Below are positions 16,148 through 25,000 of a DNA stretch of 64,000 nt, piece by piece (the first letter of the stretch is position 1; each line of letters begins with the position of its first letter). The notes beneath the pieces were generated by a model. It worked only from the letters and a program-made list of their open reading frames with translations, was not told the origin of the DNA and made no database searches. Origin of the DNA: Paenibacillus sp. RUD330 (GTDB lineage Bacteria; Bacillota; Bacilli; Paenibacillales; Paenibacillaceae); the NCBI RefSeq assembly GCF_002243345.2, contig NZ_CP022655.2, forward strand, positions 5,016,001 to 5,080,000, read 5' to 3'. Made by a program: the position numbers and the translations under genes.

Positions 16148-17317
16148 TTACTCCTTTCTTTGATCCACGCCTGTAGGGATATGAATCGTAATCCTGGTGC
16201 CTTGGCCGCTGGCGGACTCAAGCTCCATTCTTCCCTCAAGTAGCTCCACTCGCTCCCGCATTCCCATAAGTCCGAAATGCTGGTTGATCTTGGCCCTCGA
16301 TTGAATCAACTCCGTGTCGAATCCGCTCCCGTTGTCCTGTACCGAAATTTTCACCATTTGCGACTGATAGGTCAGCTCCAGCGAGACGAAGCTCGCGCTC
16401 GCGTGCTTCAGCGCATTCGTGAACGCCTCTTGGACCAAGCGGTAGATGCCTGCCTCCATGGCGGAGGGAAGCCGGATTTCGCGGCCGATTGTCTCGAACA
16501 CCGTATGAATTCGCGTTTTTTCCTCAAAATCCTGCACATACTTACGCAAAGTGGGAACAAGTCCTAAATCATCTAATGCCATAGGTCGCAAATTGAATAT
16601 TATCTTCCGGATTTCTTCCAATCCAGAGCGTACCTGTGCCTTTAAGTCTATTAATTCGTGCTGGACCATTTGGAATTCCTGCTTGGCGAGCATTCTTTCT
16701 GCAATTTCCGTCCTAAGCACTAGATTGGCGAGCGACTGCGCTGGACCGTCGTGGATTTCGCGCGCGATCCGCTTGCGCTCCTCCTCCTCCTGGGCCAAAA
16801 TGATCTTGAGGCCGATCAGCTGGCGGTTTTTGGCCGACTCCAGAATGCGTGTCACCTGCGTCAAATCTCCGGCAAGGTATTCGAGCACGACATTGATCTG
16901 CGAATGGATCGTCTCCGCTCTCTCCACCGAATTCTCGACGTTCTTGACCCGCTTCTGCAGATCGTCCCTGCGCGCCTTGAGATAGGTCTCCTTCTCGCGG
17001 AAGACCATCAGCTCCAGCTGCAGGCTGGTAGCCTTCTCATAGGCGTTCTTGATGTCTTCTTCCTTATAGCGAACGAAATCCCGGCTTACCTCCGTAAGCC
17101 GAATACGCGCAAGGCGGTACTCCATTTCCAGCTTGTCGACCTTGTCGATCGTCTGGATCGTTTCCTGGAGCACCTGATTCAGCTCCTGTTCGAGCGTGAC
17201 CAGTTCCTTGCGCGCGGATTCGCAGATCTCATAGATTTGGTATTTGCTTTCTTCCATGACTTGAATCGCGTTTTTGATAACGCGGTCGATGTCCACAATC
17301 CGGTGATCCACAGTCAT
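16148..17317 (-). CDS. degS: Cytosolic sensor histidine kinase DegS
   Basis: DegS phosphorylates DegU. It has no membrane segment: the first 180 residues are a long coiled-coil sensor (DegS domain), followed by the HisKA_3 motif RIAREIHDGPAQS. With the ATG at 17317 the phospho-accepting His is residue 189, as in Bacillus subtilis DegS, which supports this start. The ATPase part follows (GSGFDTELI, HFGLMGMRERVELLEG). A TTG at 17368 would add 17 residues but has no ribosome-binding site. Confidence 0.96.
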   Translation of the reverse strand: MTVDHRIVDIDRVIKNAIQVMEESKYQIYEICESARKELVTLEQELNQVLQETIQTIDKVDKLEMEYRLARIRLTEVSRDFVRYKEEDIKNAYEKATSLQLELMVFREKETYLKARRDDLQKRVKNVENSVERAETIHSQINVVLEYLAGDLTQVTRILESAKNRQLIGLKIILAQEEEERKRIAREIHDGPAQSLANLVLRTEIAERMLAKQEFQMVQHELIDLKAQVRSGLEEIRKIIFNLRPMALDDLGLVPTLRKYVQDFEEKTRIHTVFETIGREIRLPSAMEAGIYRLVQEAFTNALKHASASFVSLELTYQSQMVKISVQDNGSGFDTELIQSRAKINQHFGLMGMRERVELLEGRMELESASGQGTRITIHIPTGVDQRKE

Positions 17318-17417
17318 CACGGCTGCCTTTCTGATGCTGGAGATTCCTGCCGCTCCATTCGTTTTCAAGCCGCACGGTCCGCCGCCAACCGGCGGCAGCG
17401 GACAAATGCGAGGAAAC

Positions 17418-17453
17418 GAGAAGAAGGTATCTGTGAAAGATACCTTCCTTCTC
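17418..17453 (-). terminator. Probable terminator of the phosphodiester glycosidase gene
   Basis: Arms around GGTATCT/AGATACC extend into AGAAG/CTTCT, giving a stem of 15 or more bp. The minus strand then reads CGTTTCC, a weak T-run. It lies between the glycosidase stop and degS. Confidence 0.6.
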
Positions 17454-17513
17454 TACAATATGAAAGGGACAGGTCCCCTCTATCATACCACAGCAGGCGT
17501 GCTCAGATTTGTA

Positions 17514-20273
17514 TCATTCGACGGTAATCCTTTTGGTTGTTCCGTCCCATTTTACCGTTAGGCCCATCTGCTCAGATACGAGGCGGATAGGGACTAAAGT
17601 CCTGCCATTCTGTTCGATCGGCGCGGTATCAGCGGACAATCGCTTGCCGTTCGAGACGAGTTCCTTGCTGCCGATGACCATTTCCAGCAGCTGGCCTCCC
17701 CGCAGCACGGATACGCGTTTTGCGGCCGCTTCGTAGTTCACCGTGCTGCCGAGCGAGCTGGCGACAAAGCGGAGCGGCAAATATGTGGTGCCGCCCTTGA
17801 TATAAGGAGCGGAGTCCAGAGCGGTCGTTTTGCCGTCCACCATGGCGGTCTTGCTGCCGGCTTTCATCTCGATCCTGACGGAGGCCGGAGCCGGCAAGGC
17901 CGCAGGGGAATCCACCTTCACGTTGTCGAAAGCCATCTGTCCGCTTGCGGCGCGCTCGTCGGCGCCTTCCTTCAGGCTCGCGATATACAGACGCGTCAGC
18001 TTGACCGGATATTTGACGGCTTTTCCGGAGTCGGCGAGGTTGACCTTCAACGTTCTCCAGCCGCTCCAGTCGACCGTTTTGGCCAGCGTGAGCAGATGGG
18101 TCGCTCCTGCGGCATCCGTCAGCTCCGCCCTCGCCCAGTTGAGGCTCGCGTCTCCATAAACGTCGACGCTGATGCCCGAAGGCGTGCCTGCGATCGGAAC
18201 GCCGCCGCTGCCCATCATCGCGTACGCGGCTCTCGTATCCGTCGTGCCTGCGGAGAAATCATAGGACAAGGACAGCGCGTTGGTCGCATTGGAGGCATCC
18301 AGTCCGCTCAGGAGGGACGTGCTGCCGGTGACGCCTGCCGTCGAGGAGAACGAGGCTGCCGGAGAAGCCGCATCGAAGTCGGCGACTACGCTGCTGCCGC
18401 CGCTCTTCGCGAATGGAAGCACGGCGGAGAAACCGTCGTAGCGGGCGATTGCGTATCCGATGGCCGCCCCGTCGGCGACGGACTGCACGGTCAGCTTCTC
18501 GCCGTTGCGGGCTGCCGTAAGCCCTTGGAATTCCCACTTCACGGATTCCGGCGGAACGGTGTACTGCTGCCCGCTGCGCAGCGTAGCCGTCACAGGCACG
18601 GATACCGTCGTGCCGGCTTCAAGCGAGGCCTGGGCGCTGCCGATGCTCATAGCGGCGATGTCGTCCGCTCCAACCACCGTCACGGGAAGCGTATCCTCAG
18701 CCGAGCCGGACTTCACGGTGATGCTGCCTTGTCCCGCCTTCGTCGGGGTGAATGCATTGCCGTTCCAGCTGCCGCCGATTTTGGACGAGCTCCATTTGGC
18801 GCTGAGGCCGCCCGGCTCCATCGGGTTGTAGTACTGATCGTAGGCTTTCAGCGAATAGGTGCCGGACTGGCCCAGGAAGAGCACTCCGGAGCCGCTTGCC
18901 TTGATGCCCTTGATCGCGCCTTGAGGAGCGATGCTGAAGACGCCGAGCCCGTTGGACACCTGCCGCATCGTCGTGCCGTACTCCGTCGGATGGGCAAGCT
19001 GCAGGCCGAAGTCGCCGAGCGGACGCGCGACCATCGTCGTCGAGCCGCCGCCGTCCAGGTTGACCCCTTTGTAGACGCCGATGCTGACCATGGCCTGCTG
19101 GAGCTCCGCAAGCGTCAAGCCGGAGCTGCTGCCGTTCGTCTCCGACGTGATGATGAAGACGGATTTGGCATCGGAGGAATATCCGACCGCCGTGCGGGAG
19201 CGCGCGGTAGTGCCGCTGATCGACGAGACGCTTCGCGAGAACGTCGCCGCCTTGCCGCCGTCCACGAGAATCGTATGCCCGCCGACCATCATCTCGAAGC
19301 TGGCCGGATCGGCTTGCTGCTGGGTCGTCAGGGACTGAAGGGAGTAGTTCGCATTCACGGCCGTACCCGGCTGCAGGTGATCGCGCACGAATGCGGCCGC
19401 CTTGCCATGCGCCCGCAAAATATATCCGTCAGCCGGCGGCTTGGAGGAGAAGGCGGCGCCCTCCGATAGCTGCTGCACGACTCCGTTCTGGACGAGCACC
19501 TCCGTAGGCGTCGCATAGCTCGCTCCAGCCGGGCGGTCCGCATCCATCCAGGCGCTCGTATACATGAACAGCGAATCGGAATGGGAATTCGTCTTGGCCG
19601 GATATTCCGTCGTGTAGGAGGACTGGTTGAGTCCCGCCAGCGTGAACGCGGAGCCGTCGGCGGCTGTGACGCTTCCTTGGAACTGGTAGCGGTCGATGAC
19701 CGGCTTCTTGTCCTTCGTGACGCCGAACATGTACATGCCCGTCAGCTGCATCGGGCTCGTCAGCAGGCTGCCGCCGAGAATCTCCGCGCCCATCGGAGCG
19801 CCGTCCGTGGAAGAGGTCTGGAAATAATCGGCGTTGACGCCGGCAACGGCGCCGGAATTTTTGGCCATGCTCATGACGCTGCCGCGGTCGGTGACGACGC
19901 CCTGCGTATTGTTGATGGCGTTCAGCTTGACGTACGGATTCGTCAGATCGACCTTGATGACGTGGATATTGGCCTGCACGGCCTTGCCGCTGCGCGTGCC
20001 CTTCCACAAATAGTCGATGCGCTGGGCGCCGGCGGTGACCATCTCCTGGTTCGTGACCGTCAGCTTCGGAGCGCTTTCGGCCGCATGGGCGACGGATGGA
20101 GACAGGATGGACGGAGCGCCCGGCAGCGCAGGCGCAAGCGCCAGCAGCGGCTGCACGATGAGGGCGGCGCCGAGCACGGTAACGAGCACCCTGCGGCCGC
20201 CGAGCGGGCGAGGATGCTTATATGTAGGGGCCGAAGGGGCGTGGACTGCCGTGTGGTTCTTTTCATTGGACAT
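17514..20273 (-). CDS. Exported phosphodiester glycosidase-family protein with C-terminal stalk domain
   Basis: The 919-residue protein has a basic N-terminus and a hydrophobic segment (about residues 28-55) ending in AHAAE, a signal peptide. Residues 60-420 match the NAGPA/phosphodiester glycosidase fold: VNADYFQTSSTDGAPMG, TAVGYSSDAKSVF and GVNLDGGGSTTMVARP. Related enzymes cleave sugar phosphodiesters such as capped GlcNAc-1-phosphate; the substrate here is unknown. Ig-like and carbohydrate-binding-like segments follow, and the last 110 residues are a copper amine oxidase N-like domain (GTTYLPLRFVASSLG and GRTLVPIRLVSEQMG, two halves). ATG 20273 has TAGGAGAG upstream at long spacing. The target may be a wall polymer. 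Confidence 0.85.
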   Translation of the reverse strand: MSNEKNHTAVHAPSAPTYKHPRPLGGRRVLVTVLGAALIVQPLLALAPALPGAPSILSPSVAHAAESAPKLTVTNQEMVTAGAQRIDYLWKGTRSGKAVQANIHVIKVDLTNPYVKLNAINNTQGVVTDRGSVMSMAKNSGAVAGVNADYFQTSSTDGAPMGAEILGGSLLTSPMQLTGMYMFGVTKDKKPVIDRYQFQGSVTAADGSAFTLAGLNQSSYTTEYPAKTNSHSDSLFMYTSAWMDADRPAGASYATPTEVLVQNGVVQQLSEGAAFSSKPPADGYILRAHGKAAAFVRDHLQPGTAVNANYSLQSLTTQQQADPASFEMMVGGHTILVDGGKAATFSRSVSSISGTTARSRTAVGYSSDAKSVFIITSETNGSSSGLTLAELQQAMVSIGVYKGVNLDGGGSTTMVARPLGDFGLQLAHPTEYGTTMRQVSNGLGVFSIAPQGAIKGIKASGSGVLFLGQSGTYSLKAYDQYYNPMEPGGLSAKWSSSKIGGSWNGNAFTPTKAGQGSITVKSGSAEDTLPVTVVGADDIAAMSIGSAQASLEAGTTVSVPVTATLRSGQQYTVPPESVKWEFQGLTAARNGEKLTVQSVADGAAIGYAIARYDGFSAVLPFAKSGGSSVVADFDAASPAASFSSTAGVTGSTSLLSGLDASNATNALSLSYDFSAGTTDTRAAYAMMGSGGVPIAGTPSGISVDVYGDASLNWARAELTDAAGATHLLTLAKTVDWSGWRTLKVNLADSGKAVKYPVKLTRLYIASLKEGADERAASGQMAFDNVKVDSPAALPAPASVRIEMKAGSKTAMVDGKTTALDSAPYIKGGTTYLPLRFVASSLGSTVNYEAAAKRVSVLRGGQLLEMVIGSKELVSNGKRLSADTAPIEQNGRTLVPIRLVSEQMGLTVKWDGTTKRITVE

Positions 20274-20500
20274 AAAGATTGCAACTCTCCTATCTGGATG
20301 GCACTCGTTTTGCGAGTCTGAAACTCTGTCATTACGAATGAATAGACTTCCAGAATGGAAAAAAGTTACGACCAAAGAGGGTCTGATAGAATAGTCCTTT
20401 CAGCCTTTCGACAATGATTGACTTTTTCTATGTTAATAATCTCTTAGAATGGAAGGAAGGACCTGTCGCGTCCGCCCTGCGGTCAGGAATCTTTGCCCGA

Positions 20501-20529
20501 AAAAAAGGACCATGCCCGCCGGCATGGCC
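20501..20529 (-). terminator. Terminator of the ECF sigma factor gene
   Basis: GGCCATGCC/GGCATGGTCC stem with a GC-rich loop and seven T on the minus strand, just after the sigma-factor stop. The gap 20274-20500 shows no gene; it includes one Spo0A-box-like heptamer at 20407-20413. Confidence 0.85.
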
Positions 20530-20533
20530 CCAT

Positions 20534-21460
20534 TCATGCATTCAATCGATGTTGGATCGACTCCAGCTTCTCCGGATTCGTAAGGAGATAAAGCTCCTTC
20601 AGATGCTCCATCCTCTCATCGGGCTTGAAGCACAGCACGGCATGAAGCCTGTCGTCCTCCCAGAACAGCGCCTGCAGCTCTCCGTTCAGCTCCAGCAGCG
20701 TCGTTCTCGTCCGCCGGAGCTTCTGGAAGGTTTTGGGCGATGCGGTAAAGGCATGGACCCGCTTCGCTCCGACAATCGGATTCAGGGCGGAGCGAACGAT
20801 GCCTCCGCCATCGGTGACCATCACCGCATCCGCGGCCAGCAGCTCCCGAAGCTCATCCACCTGATGCCGCTCGAACGCAAACAGGAACCGCTCCAGCAAA
20901 GCCTTCCTCCTGTCTTTTGACCTGTCGTCCTGCATCCTCCAATACGCTGCCGGAAGAGGCGCTCCTTCCCCAAGCTGCAGCTTCCTGCGCGCGCGGCTTC
21001 CAAGCTGCCGGCAGGCCGCCTCGCTTTTGCCCAGCCATTCGCCGATGGAGCGGTAATCGTATTGATAGGCCTCGTGCATGACGAACACCGCGCGCTCGGC
21101 CGGCAGCAGCTTCTCCATCAGCACCATATACGCATAACCCAGCGCCTCGCGGCTTTCGGCGAGCTGCTCCGGTCCGTTTTCGTCCGGCTGCAAGGGCAGC
21201 GGCTCGGGCAGCCACTGCCCGACGTACTGCTCCCTTTTGCGGCGTGCCGACTTCAGCATGTTCAGGCTTCGGTTGACTGCGGCTCGCGTCAAGTACGCTT
21301 TTGGATGATCCGGCTGCGGGATGCCGTCCCCTTGTAGCTCGGCGAACAAGTCCTGCACAACATCCTCGGCATCCGCCGCAGAGCCCAGCATCCGGTATGC
21401 GATGGCGAACACATATCCTTTCCACGACCGGTACAGCGTCTCCGCGGCGGAGCCGGTCAT
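20534..21460 (-). CDS. ECF41-type RNA polymerase sigma factor with SnoaL-like C-terminal domain
   Basis: The 308-residue protein has sigma region 2 (YRMLGSAADAEDVVQDLF) and region 4 (LLPAERAVFVMHEAYQYDYRSIGEWL). Between them is the WLPEPL motif typical of the ECF41 group. After residue 185 comes a SnoaL-like domain (FLFAFERHQVDELRELLAADAVMVTDGGG) in place of a separate anti-sigma factor. ATG 21460 overlaps the stop of the decarboxylase gene (ATGA), so translation is coupled; earlier in-frame codons lie inside that gene. The pairing with a carboxymuconolactone decarboxylase-like protein is the standard ECF41 context. Confidence 0.92.
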   Translation of the reverse strand: MTGSAAETLYRSWKGYVFAIAYRMLGSAADAEDVVQDLFAELQGDGIPQPDHPKAYLTRAAVNRSLNMLKSARRKREQYVGQWLPEPLPLQPDENGPEQLAESREALGYAYMVLMEKLLPAERAVFVMHEAYQYDYRSIGEWLGKSEAACRQLGSRARRKLQLGEGAPLPAAYWRMQDDRSKDRRKALLERFLFAFERHQVDELRELLAADAVMVTDGGGIVRSALNPIVGAKRVHAFTASPKTFQKLRRTRTTLLELNGELQALFWEDDRLHAVLCFKPDERMEHLKELYLLTNPEKLESIQHRLNA

Positions 21461-21900
21461 GAGAAGCAGCCCGGGAACATGCCGGTGGCGATGGAGATCC
21501 GATTCCACCCGCTGATGGCGTTGACGACCAGAATCAGATCCATGAACTGCTTCTCGTCGAAGTGCCTCCTCGCTTCCTCATAGACCTCCTCCGGAATGCC
21601 TTTCACGGAAACGACCGCCGCATGCTCAGCCAGCCTCAACGCCGCCCTCTCCGCATCCGAGAAGCATGGTGCGTCATGCCAGACGCTGATCAGCGGCATC
21701 CGATCGTTCTGCCCCCCCAGCTTAAGAAGGTCCCGGACATGCATATCGATGCAGAACGCGCAGCCGTTGATCTGGGAGACACGGATTTTGACCAGCTCCT
21801 TGAGGACAGGGTCGAGGCTCTTCCCGGATGCTTTCTCCAAGGCAGCCATAGCCTGGTAGGCTTCGGGCACGGATTTGTAGTAGTTCATGCGCAGCTTCAT
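21457..21900 (-). CDS. Carboxymuconolactone decarboxylase/AhpD-family protein
   Basis: The 147-residue protein carries the AhpD-like redox motif CAFCIDMH (Cys47, Cys50, His54 with the ATG at 21900) and the helical CMD fold around it (VLKELVKIRVSQING, ISGWNRISIATG). Such proteins are small disulfide-using antioxidants or decarboxylases; the substrate is not evident. It is the first gene of a two-gene unit with the ECF41 sigma factor. AAAGGAGG lies ten bases before this ATG; a TTG two codons upstream is possible. Confidence 0.9.
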   Translation of the reverse strand: MKLRMNYYKSVPEAYQAMAALEKASGKSLDPVLKELVKIRVSQINGCAFCIDMHVRDLLKLGGQNDRMPLISVWHDAPCFSDAERAALRLAEHAAVVSVKGIPEEVYEEARRHFDEKQFMDLILVVNAISGWNRISIATGMFPGCFS

Positions 21901-21936
21901 GTTCAATCTTCCTCCTTTTGTTGACTCCTTACTGAA

Positions 21937-21963
21937 GACAATAGGAAAGGACGGAATGTGACA
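21937..21963 (-). promoter_or_regulatory. Candidate ECF41 autoregulatory promoter
   Basis: Minus strand: TGTCACA (21963-21957), 16 bases, then TGTC (21940-21937), upstream of the decarboxylase-sigma pair. ECF41 promoters as I recall them have TGTCACA at -35 and CGTC at -10, so only the first -10 base differs. Confidence 0.65.
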
Positions 21964-22026
21964 GAGATGAAAAAAAGAAGCCGCCCGGCCGCATCCAAGA
22001 TGCCGGCAAGACAGCTCCCGTTCTAC

Positions 22027-25000
22027 CTACACGTCGATCATGCCGAGGTACAGCAGCATCCTCTTCAGCATGACGGCCGCCTCTGCGCGGGTCGCCTGAC
22101 CCAGCGGAGCGAACTCGGTGGCGGTCTGGCCGTTCGCGATGCCCGCAAAAACGGCTTTGGCCGCAAACGGCTGCGCCCAGGCGCTGATTTTGCCCTTATC
22201 CTTGAATTTCGCCAAATAAGAAGCATTATCCTTCGCCGGAATGATTTTCATCTCGGAGGCTTCGATGGCGCGAACCATCATTGCCGCCATCTCCTGGCGG
22301 GAGATGGCCGCATTCGGCCGGAACTGCCCGCCGCTTCCCTGCACGATTCCGGCCGCAGAAGCCGCTCCGATATAAGAAGCGGTCGCCGATCCGGACGCTA
22401 TGTCGCTATAGGCCGAAGCCGCGGCGCGGTCGCCTTTGAGGCCAAGGGCCCTTGCGATGTACTCCGCGAATTCCGCCCTGGTGATGTCGGCTTTGGGCAT
22501 GAAGGAATTGGCGCTTCTGCCTCTGACGATCGATTTGGATGCCAGAGCGACAATATCGTTCTTCGCCCAATGTCCGTTCACGTCGCTCAGCACGGGCGTG
22601 CCTCTCACGACGACGAAGACGCCGCCGGACTTATGCTTGAACGTCACAGACAGCCCGCTGATCCGGGTCGGCACGTAGCTGAGCATGGCCGTCTCATCGT
22701 CGAGGAACACCGTGGAGGCGGATGCCGGCACCAGGCTTGATGGCGTCAGCAAGGTCGTGGAGGCATAACGGCTGAGACCGCTCAGCTTCTTCCGGTCGGC
22801 CGACGTCGCCGATGTCCCGATGACCGATATGTCGACTCCGATGACGCTGGAGGCTGCCTGCAGGCCGCCCTTGGTGACCGCGTTCTGCAAGCTCCCCGCC
22901 AGGGTCGCCGGATTGTCGTCGATCGAGAGCATGAGATAGCCGGTAGGACCTCCTGCATTGAGCAGGGAGGCCGTTTTGGCGAAATCGATTCCTTGGAGAG
23001 GAATCACCGTGGAAACGCCATTGTACTGAAGCTCGAAGGAGGCTGTCGCCGAAGCGGCGAGCACCTGCTGCAGAGCCAGGATCGGCAAGGCGACCATGCC
23101 TGCCTTTTGGCCGTCCGGCACCTTGAAGAAGACTTTATCCGTACCCGAACTGCGGGCTTTCTGGTAAGCGAGAATCAGGTTGTCGCTCAGAACCGAATAA
23201 CGGCTGGCCGCCCTTCCGGCCGGGGATACATCCTGATTGACCATAACATCCGTCAACGTCAGCTGGCCGGCGGATGCCGGCTGCGAGCCGGGCGAGGAGC
23301 CTCCTTGCTGGCCTGTAGCATTGGTTGCGGATGCCAACAAAAGCGAGGCGGCGCTGTCCCCTCCTATCTGTCTGAGCGGGTTGTAGGTCGGAGGCGTGTA
23401 GGTCACGGTCACAGCCTGTCCCGAAGCCACCGCGCGGCTCAGCTTCAGAATGACCGAGGAACCGGCAATGCCGACGCTGTTGACAGGAACGAGCACGCCG
23501 TCCGCACGAATGGAATATTGGCTTGGAGCCGGTGCGGATGCCGGATCCAGAACTCCGGAGTATACGAGCGTCAGCGTATCTCCGTCCGCCATGCCGGAAA
23601 GATAGGTCGGAGTCGTGCTGGCCGTGAACATCGATGCCGGCACGCCGCTGAACGAGTCCGCTTCGTTTCCGGCCAGATCCGCCAAGGCTGGACTGCCCTT
23701 GGAATAGCTGACGGCAAGGCCGACGGATGCGTTCAGGCTGCCGCTCAGCTTGAGCGTCACCTTGCTGCCTTCGACGCTTACTCCTGCAACTCCGATGGAA
23801 GAAGTCCCGTTCATGACGGTGAAGCGGCTGGATGAAGGCACCTTGGCCGTATGGAGGCCTTCGTTGTAATTCAGCGTAACGGCATTTCCTCCCGCGATGA
23901 TGCTGCTGAGCACCGGCTTCGTCGTATCGAGCATGTTCTGAACATAATAAGTGCTGAATGCCCCAAGCGGATTGCCCGCTTGGTCCACGACGGGAGCGGT
24001 GCCAGGGGAGTAGTTGACGTATGCGCTCCCCCCGCTCGTGGACGGACTGCTCAAGCGAAGCAGAAGGGTCGAGCCCGACGCCGTCGCCTCCGTCAGCTGG
24101 ACATAGGAGCCGTTGACGTAAAGGCCGAACTGGGACAAGGCTCCGGCCTGCAAGGCCTGCACCGGCTTGCTGAGCTGGAGGGTGACGTAGCTTCCATTCA
24201 GGACGCCGCCCGTCACCTTGGGCAGCGAGGAAGCCGCGTCGTATTGGATTTCCTTGCCGGTAAAGCCCGACGCGCGGACACCCGACAAGCTGCGGAGCGC
24301 GGGCATGCCTTCTCCCGGAACCGAATAAGAAACCGTTATTTTCTGGCCGCTGAGCACCGGAGACCGCAAAATAAGCGTTGCCGTGCTGCCGCTCACTTCG
24401 ACTCCTGCCAGTTCGCGGGCCGCAGGCGAATCGTTGACGGTGACATAGAAGCTTGCCGGGTAAGGAACCGAACCGCTGTCCAGCTCCATGCTGAAAATCA
24501 GCTGAATCCTGGTCGAGCTGGCTGCTGCCAAGCTGCTAAGCGAAGGCGTGCCGCTGCCGCTCGCCATCGTCGTGAACTTCCACTGGTATTCGTTCAGAAT
24601 GCCGCTGAAGCCGTTGCCGGCCAAGTCGGTCACGCTGTTCACGCCGAGCTCCACATACAGCTGCGTCGCACCTGGCAGCGCCGCATCCGGTTTGATCAGA
24701 AGCGCATTGGCGTTATCCGGCGCGATGGAAAGAGAAGCCGGGTAAGTCTGAGTGGAGCTGCCGCTCCGGTGAAGCAAGGCTTTGGCGCCCGGCGCCAGCC
24801 GGATGGCTTCGTTGAATACGAGTCTAAGCGGCGAGACCGTCGATACGGACGCCGCTCCGCTCACCGGAAGCATGGATACGATGGAAGGCGGCGTCGAATC
24901 CCTATTGACCGTGAACGGCCAAGCGCCGCTTCCGCTCATTCCCGCAAATCGGTTGCCGCTCTCGTCCAGGAAGGCCTGATTGCCGATCTCGACATAATAT

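Noticed and set aside
20407-20413. Perfect Spo0A-box heptamer upstream of the glycosidase gene
   Set aside because: A 7-mer is expected several times by chance in 64 kb, and no second box or promoter supports it.
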